Shown piece after piece: positions 1 through 6,000 of a stretch of DNA of 8,337 nucleotides (positions are counted from its first letter, which is position 1; every line of letters begins with the position of its first letter). The DNA is taken from positions 1-8,337 of the forward strand of contig JAJDCD010000017.1 of NCBI GenBank assembly GCA_029261035.1. Direction: 5' to 3'. Below the pieces are notes generated by a model. It was not told where the DNA came from, ran no database searches, and worked only from the letters and a program-made list of their open reading frames with translations. The stretch comes from Candidatus Omnitrophota bacterium (GTDB lineage Bacteria; Omnitrophota; Omnitrophia; Omnitrophales; JACROU01). The position numbers and the translations under genes are program-made.

Positions 1-21
1 AGAGGAGGACAAGAGAGGAGA
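1..21. repeat. Terminal direct repeat, left copy (21 bp)
   Basis: These 21 purine-rich bases are identical to the last 21 bases of the window. The distance between copies is 8316 bases, a multiple of three, so both copies are read in the same frame (RGGQERR). Such an overlap is what a circular contig, or a loop in an assembly graph, leaves at its ends. The next bases repeat the AGGACA element, so the junction itself is low in complexity. Confidence 0.9.
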
Positions 22-3000
22 GGACAGTATTCTCAGTCTGCTTTTCGAGCCTTGAGAGAGGGGCTAGTTGTCGGAGTGAGAGAGGGAAAGATAGACGAGA
101 AGTTATTAGAAATAGAATTTTTGACAGAAATCGCAAAAGCGGGTGGATGGAATGTGAAGACTGCCTTTTTTGCCTTGAGAAAGTTAGGAAGGAATGTGAA
201 AGAGGGAAGGATAGACGAGAAGTTGTTAGAAATAGAATTTTTGACAGGAATCGCAAAAATGAGTGGAAGGAATGCAGGGCCTGCCTTTTATGCCTTGGGA
301 GAGTTAGGAAGGAATGTGAAAGAGGGAAAGATAGACGAGAAGTTGTTAGAAATAGAATTTTTGACAGAAATCGCAAAAGCGAGCAGAGGGAATGTACAGT
401 CTGCCTTTGATGCTTTGAGAGAGTTAGGATACGAAGTGAGAGTAGGAAATGCATGGTCTTCCTTTAATGCTTTGACAGAGTTAGGAGAGATCGATGAAAG
501 GGTGTTAGAAGCAGAATTTTTGACAAGACTCGCAAAAACGAGCGGGAATGTAGGGTTTACCTTTAATGCTTTGAGAGAGTTAGGATACGAAGTGAGAGGA
601 GGAAATCTAGAAGAGAGCGTGTTAGAAGCAGAATTTTTGACAAGACTCGCAAAAGCGAGCAGAGGGAATGTGCGGTCTGCCTTTGATGCTTTGTTAGAGC
701 TAGTAGTCGGAGTGAGAGCTGGAAAGATAAAAGAGAAGGTGTTAGAAGTAGAATTTTTGATAGAGGTAACAGAAAGAATGGGAGAAAAAACAGCAGAAGC
801 TTTTGCAAGATTAAAAGGATTAGGATCAGTAGTTTTTGAAGGAGGATTTAGAAGTGATGAGATTTTAGATGTGGTGAGGAAGGTAGATGCTGTAGAAACG
901 GAGAAAGTTTTAGAACAATTAGATCAGTTAAAGCAGGAATGGGAAAGAGCATCAAAAGGAGGAGGATCCCCAGCAGAAGAGGATGAAAAGGAATGGCTAC
1001 GAGCAGAAGCACAATCGCTTGGAGTAGAAGAACAGTATGAAGATTCTGAATTACCAGGGAAGTTTAATATGAGTTGGGAAGAGTTGGAAGGAAGTTATCC
1101 GAAGTTAGTTGAAATATTAGAGATTAAAAAAAATGCAATAGCAGCATTTATAGCGTATGCAAGCAATGTAAAGGACAAAGCCCGAATAAGAGAAGTTGAG
1201 GCGATGTTTGAAAGGATCGCAAAAGCGAGCGGACAGAATGCCGGGTCTGCCTTTGGAGCCTTGAGAGAGTTAGGAGTCGGAGTGAGAGCTGGAAAGATAG
1301 ACGAGAAGGTGTTAGAAGCAGAATTTTTGATAGAGATAGCAGAAAGAATGGGAGAAAAAACAGCCGAAGCTTTTGCAAGATTAAAAGGATTAGGATCAGT
1401 AGTTTTAGAAGGAGGATTTAGAAGTGATGAGATTTTAGAGATAGTGAGGAAGGTAGAGGTTATAGGAAGCGAGAAAGTTTTAGAACAATTAGATCAGTTA
1501 AAACAGGAATGGGAAAGAGAATCTAAAGAAGGTGGAGTGGAAGAAGGATGGCTTGATAGGGAGGGCGTTGTAGCTCAGTTTCTAGGAAGAGGATTACCAG
1601 AGAAATTAGGTTTGAATTGGGAAGGTTTTATTGATAGACATCCAAAATTATCTGAATTTATTTTGAATAAAGAAGACGCTTTAGATGCTTTAGTTCTTAT
1701 GATTCAAATAAATGGCCCAGAAAGAATTAACGATATAGAGGAAATTTTCAAAAAAATCGTTGATGATGACCCAGATATAGATCAGGTATATCCATATCGT
1801 TTTTCTGTTATTAAGGATATGGCGCGCAAAGGAAGTGTGGGGAGTGATCTTTTGGATGTGGATTTCATTCAAAGAATATTGGAATTAAGTGGAGGGAATT
1901 CTGAAAGAACTTTAGATTATTTGTTTAGATTAATGCGAGCATTTGTGCATAAAAATAAAAATAACAAATTAACTTCCAGATCTAAGACATTCCGGTCATT
2001 AGGGTTTATTAATCATACTATTCACCCCAAAGCAATGGATAGAGATCTCTTATTGGAGATTGCTGAAGTGGCGCGTGAGAAAACAGCGAACATTTATAAC
2101 CATTTGCTGGAGCTTGGGATTATTGCCGAAGGAGGGGGGTTTAATACAGAAGAAATCCTTGAGGTTTTAAGAAAAAAAGAAGCCATAGGTTTTGAAGGTA
2201 TCGAGAAGCAATTAAATTTATTAGAAAGTGCGTGGGAAAGAGAAGTTCGGGGAAGAGCAATTGAAGAGGAGGGTAACGAAGAGGAGTGGATTGATAGAGA
2301 GAGTGTTGTAGCGCAATCTCTTGGAGCTAAAGAAATGTATGATGGTTATCAAACTCGTCAGATTATGGGTTTTATCCCAAGTTGGGAAGGGTTGGAAAGA
2401 GAGCATTCGAAGTTAGTCGAGATATTTAATGAATATGAACATTCGGTAGAAGTGTTTGTGATGTCTGCTACGTATTTAAAAGATAGATTTAACGTAAGAG
2501 AAACCAAAGTGTTATTTGAAACCATTTCTGAAAGTGTGGGGGATAAACCCTTTGTTTTTGGATTGTTGCGAGACATATTAAACGAGCCAAAAGAAAGTTT
2601 TTTAGCCGTGTTGTTTGATGAGGAGTTTATGAGAATTCTAGTGGAAGAAAGCAGAGAAAAAATAGCAGATGTTTTATATGAGCTTGATGAAGCTATGCTT
2701 GTCTTGGAAGTAACAAATGGAAATCAAGAAGTGTTTCATGTAGATATTTTAAAAGAAATGGTTAAGCAATTTGGAATTCAATTTAGAGAAATTATGAACA
2801 AGTTAACCTCTTTAGGAAATTCTAGATTGAAAGAGGTTTTTAAAAAAGATGAAGTTCTCTCCATTATTAGAAAAGTAGATCATGGGGTAAGTAAAGAAGA
2901 AGTGTTAAAGCAGTTGGGTCAATTGAAAGAAGAGTGGCTTCGTCAAGAAGCTCAAGGTGATTCTCAGCAAATTCAGGAAGAAGAATGGTTAGAGCAAGTG

Positions 3001-6000
3001 ACGGTTGAAGCTCAATCGCTTGGAGCCCGTGAACAGTATGAGGATTCTGAATTACCAGCGAAGTTTAATATGAGTTGGGAAGAGTTAGAAGTAAGTTATC
3101 CGAAGTTAGTTGAAATATTAGAGACTAAAGAAAATGCAATAGCAGCATTTATAGCATATGCAAGCAATGTAAAGGACAAAGCCCGAATAAAAGAAGTTGA
3201 GGTGATGTTTGAAATGATCGCAAAAGCGATGGGGGAAAATGTAAGGTATGCCTTTAATGTCTTGAGAAAGTTAGGAGTCGGAGTGAGAGAGGGGAAGATA
3301 GACGAGAAGGTTTTGGAAGTAGGATTTTTGATAGAAATCGTAAAAGCGAGCGGAGAGTATTCTTCGGATGCCTTTGACGCTTTGAAATTGATGGGATACC
3401 AAGTGAGAGAGGGCAAGGTAGAAGAGAAGTTGTTGGAAATAGAATTTTTGACAGGGATCGTAAAAGCGAGCGGAAGTTATGCAGACTTAGCCTTGGACGC
3501 TTTGAGCGAGTTAGGAGGCGGAGTGAGAGAGGGAAATATAGAAGAGAGTGTGTTAGAAATAGAATTTTTGATAGAGATAGCAGAAAGAATGGGAGGAAAA
3601 ACAAATGAAGCTTTTGAAAGATTGGAAGGGTTAGGGTTAGTAGTTTTAGAAGGAGGATTTAGAAGTGATGAGATTTTAGAGATAGTGAGGAAGGTAGAGG
3701 TTATAGGAAGGAAGAAAGTTTTAGAACAATTAGATCAGTTAAAACAGGAATGGGAAAGAGAATCTAAAGAAGGTGGAGTGGAAGAAGGATGGTTAAGAGT
3801 GGGTGTGGAAGCTCAATCCCTTGGGTATCAATTTCAGTACGAAGGTTCAGGATTAGCCGAACAATGGAATGTGGATTGGGACGATTTATCGAGTAATTAC
3901 CCAGAATTAACAACGGTTTTGACGGCTCAATATAGGGGTGCTATGGAAGCTTTTATAAATTATGCTTCGAATTTCAACAATCCAAGTCAACTGAAAAAAG
4001 TTGAAACTTTATTTAAGAAAATAGCTGAAATTAAGAAACCAGCACATATGGCGCCATTTGGTTCTCTATCATTGCTTGGTGTAGCAATTAAAAATGGAGA
4101 AGTAAGCAAGCTTCTGTTGGATGTGGATTTGCTGATAAGAATTGTTGAAAGTAGTAAAGAACATGCGGCCGAGGCTTTTGCAATTATAAAAGCATTAGGA
4201 AAAAAAGTGAAAGAGGGAAAACTGAAAGAATCTGTTCTGGAATCAGAGCTATTTGAAAGAATCGACTTGGCTAGTGGGGGAGGAGATGCTGCTTGGGATG
4301 CTTTTTATGGTCTTGGTGAAATAGTAAATGTTGAAAACATAACCCTGCTTGAGATGGTGTGGGACATTGAGTTGTTTGAAGCTTTGGGTGAAATCCAAAG
4401 AGATGACAGCTGGAATATCTTTGTACAGCTTTACTCTATTATAGAGCATGTGGATGATGGAATTTTAAGTTTAGTGGCATTAGACAGAGATTTGTTGATT
4501 GAAGTAGTTCGACAAATGGATGGAGAAACATGGGCAGCTTTTCAGAAAATAATAGAATTAGGAACTCCAGTCTTGTCAAAAGAACTTCAAAAGCAGCAGC
4601 TCTTAGAAATTTTCAGAAAAATAGAGTATGGAGTTAGAAGGGAAGATGTTTTGAAACAACTGGATCTACTAAAAGAGGTTTGGGAGAGAGAAGCTGTAGA
4701 TGCAGAACCTTCAACAGAAGGAGTAGATGATGTTGAATGGCTTGATAGAGAGAGTTTTGTTGCGCAGTCGTTGGGGAGAGGAGAACATTTAGTAACTGCT
4801 TTAAAGAATGTCGATTTTTACCCTGGTGATAATGAAGCTCATATTCAAGTTATTATTGCTGCAAATCGTATTGGCTATGATTTGGAAGGAGCGACGGGTG
4901 AAGTAACACAAAAAATTTTAGTGAGTTTTGAACGTTTAAAATTAAATCCAGAGTTAAGAGGAAAAAATGCTGATATGGAATCTCAGTTTGAGGTGTTGGC
5001 AAAGAACTTGAATGTTTCAGAGTTATTTTTCAAAGATGTTTTATCCCAAGTAAATTTAGATCGAGAATATGCTGATGAAAATGAACAAGCAGAAAGCTTG
5101 AAAGTGCTCCTTCAAAAAATAAAAGAGTATCTCTTTCTTGTGCCGTACCTTTCAGATGAAGAGTTAAGTATTGTATTTGGAGCAATCTATTTAATAGAAG
5201 ATCGATATGGACACGATGAAGAGATTCAAGAATATTCTGAGACGATTGAGCAGTTGATTCAGATTTTAGCTCAACATAGGATTCTTCATACACGTTCTAT
5301 TGCATCTACGGACCGTTTATTTCAAGAGATGCTGAAGTCTGAAGGGCGTATTTTTCAAATGGATAGACATAAGAAAATTGTTTTCAGTGAGGTCCGGTTG
5401 ATTTATAGTCCGGAAGATGTCTTCTCTGGTCGTGATGGATTAATTTCTGTTGGTCAGAATTATCCTGGAGAGTATGAGGATGATTACACTGTTTTTAATC
5501 TTCCTCAAGAAGGTCGGTATCAAATCATAATTCATGATACGGAATATGATGGTACGAGCTTATATATAAGTAAAGAGCTTCAGAATGTTGAATTGAAAAA
5601 ATTTTATTCTATAGCTGAATTAATTGAAGAAGTGGCTCAAAATCCTCGTTCTATTCAATCAAAACAAGAGGCAGTTTTTCTTTTGATGGGAGCGTATGAT
5701 ATTTCTTATGAGGATGCTGTAAGCTTATTGAGTTCTGAATACATTCAAAAATATACCAATGAAGAAATGAGAATTTCAGAACATAGTTATCCTGACGCTC
5801 GTTTGTCGCAAGAAGACTCTTTTCGTTTATTCAATGATATTGAAGCCATAATTCAAAAAATGGAAAAAGAGGATTCTGTACACAGCGTTATTCTTAGAAC
5901 AAGTAAAGTCTTAAAAGTAATTCAGAAATTAGAAGCAGATTCCACCCAAAATATCGATGCTACAGAAATAATCAGAGGGTATTCCTTAGGCGCGAAGGCG

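Larger units (their letters stand above)
1..990 (+). repeat. Module A: long helical arm, tail and linker, no header in the linear window
   Basis: Residues 1-330. About six two-helix repeats are followed by the tail (GGFRSDEIL, then LDQLKQEWER) and a Gly/Ser/Pro/Glu linker at about 317-330. Helix one carries LEIEFLTEIAKAS; helix two carries SAFxALxELG and ends in VREGK. The arm is the longest in the window. Its missing header is supplied by module K if the ends are joined, which would make K plus A one module of about 420 residues. Confidence 0.85.

Noticed and set aside
147-410. A + strand frame-3 reading with repeated Cys-x-x-Cys-like motifs that looks like a small zinc-binding protein
   Set aside because: It lies wholly inside the frame-1 repeat array, and its own repetition simply mirrors the 120-bp units. 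It has no independent start signal.
838-862. AGGAGG followed by ATG, looking like a ribosome binding site and start; the same string recurs near 1408 and 3649
   Set aside because: The ATG is in frame 2 and reaches a stop after three codons. The purine run encodes EGGF in the repeat tail. It gives no evidence for internal initiation.
955-975. Run encoding Lys-Gly-Gly-Gly-Ser with a GGATCC hexamer, resembling an engineered linker and cloning site
   Set aside because: It sits where all modules have a variable Gly/Glu-rich linker, and the frame and composition continue naturally. A single hexamer occurs by chance.
3254-3604. Minus-strand open stretches rich in Leu, Ser and Arg here and near 563-808 and 1148-1378, resembling small hydrophobic repeat proteins
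   Set aside because: They are the reverse complement of the purine-rich repeats (GAG/AGA/GAA read as CTC/TCT/TTC). They recur wherever a young module occurs and are overlapped throughout by the long coding frame.
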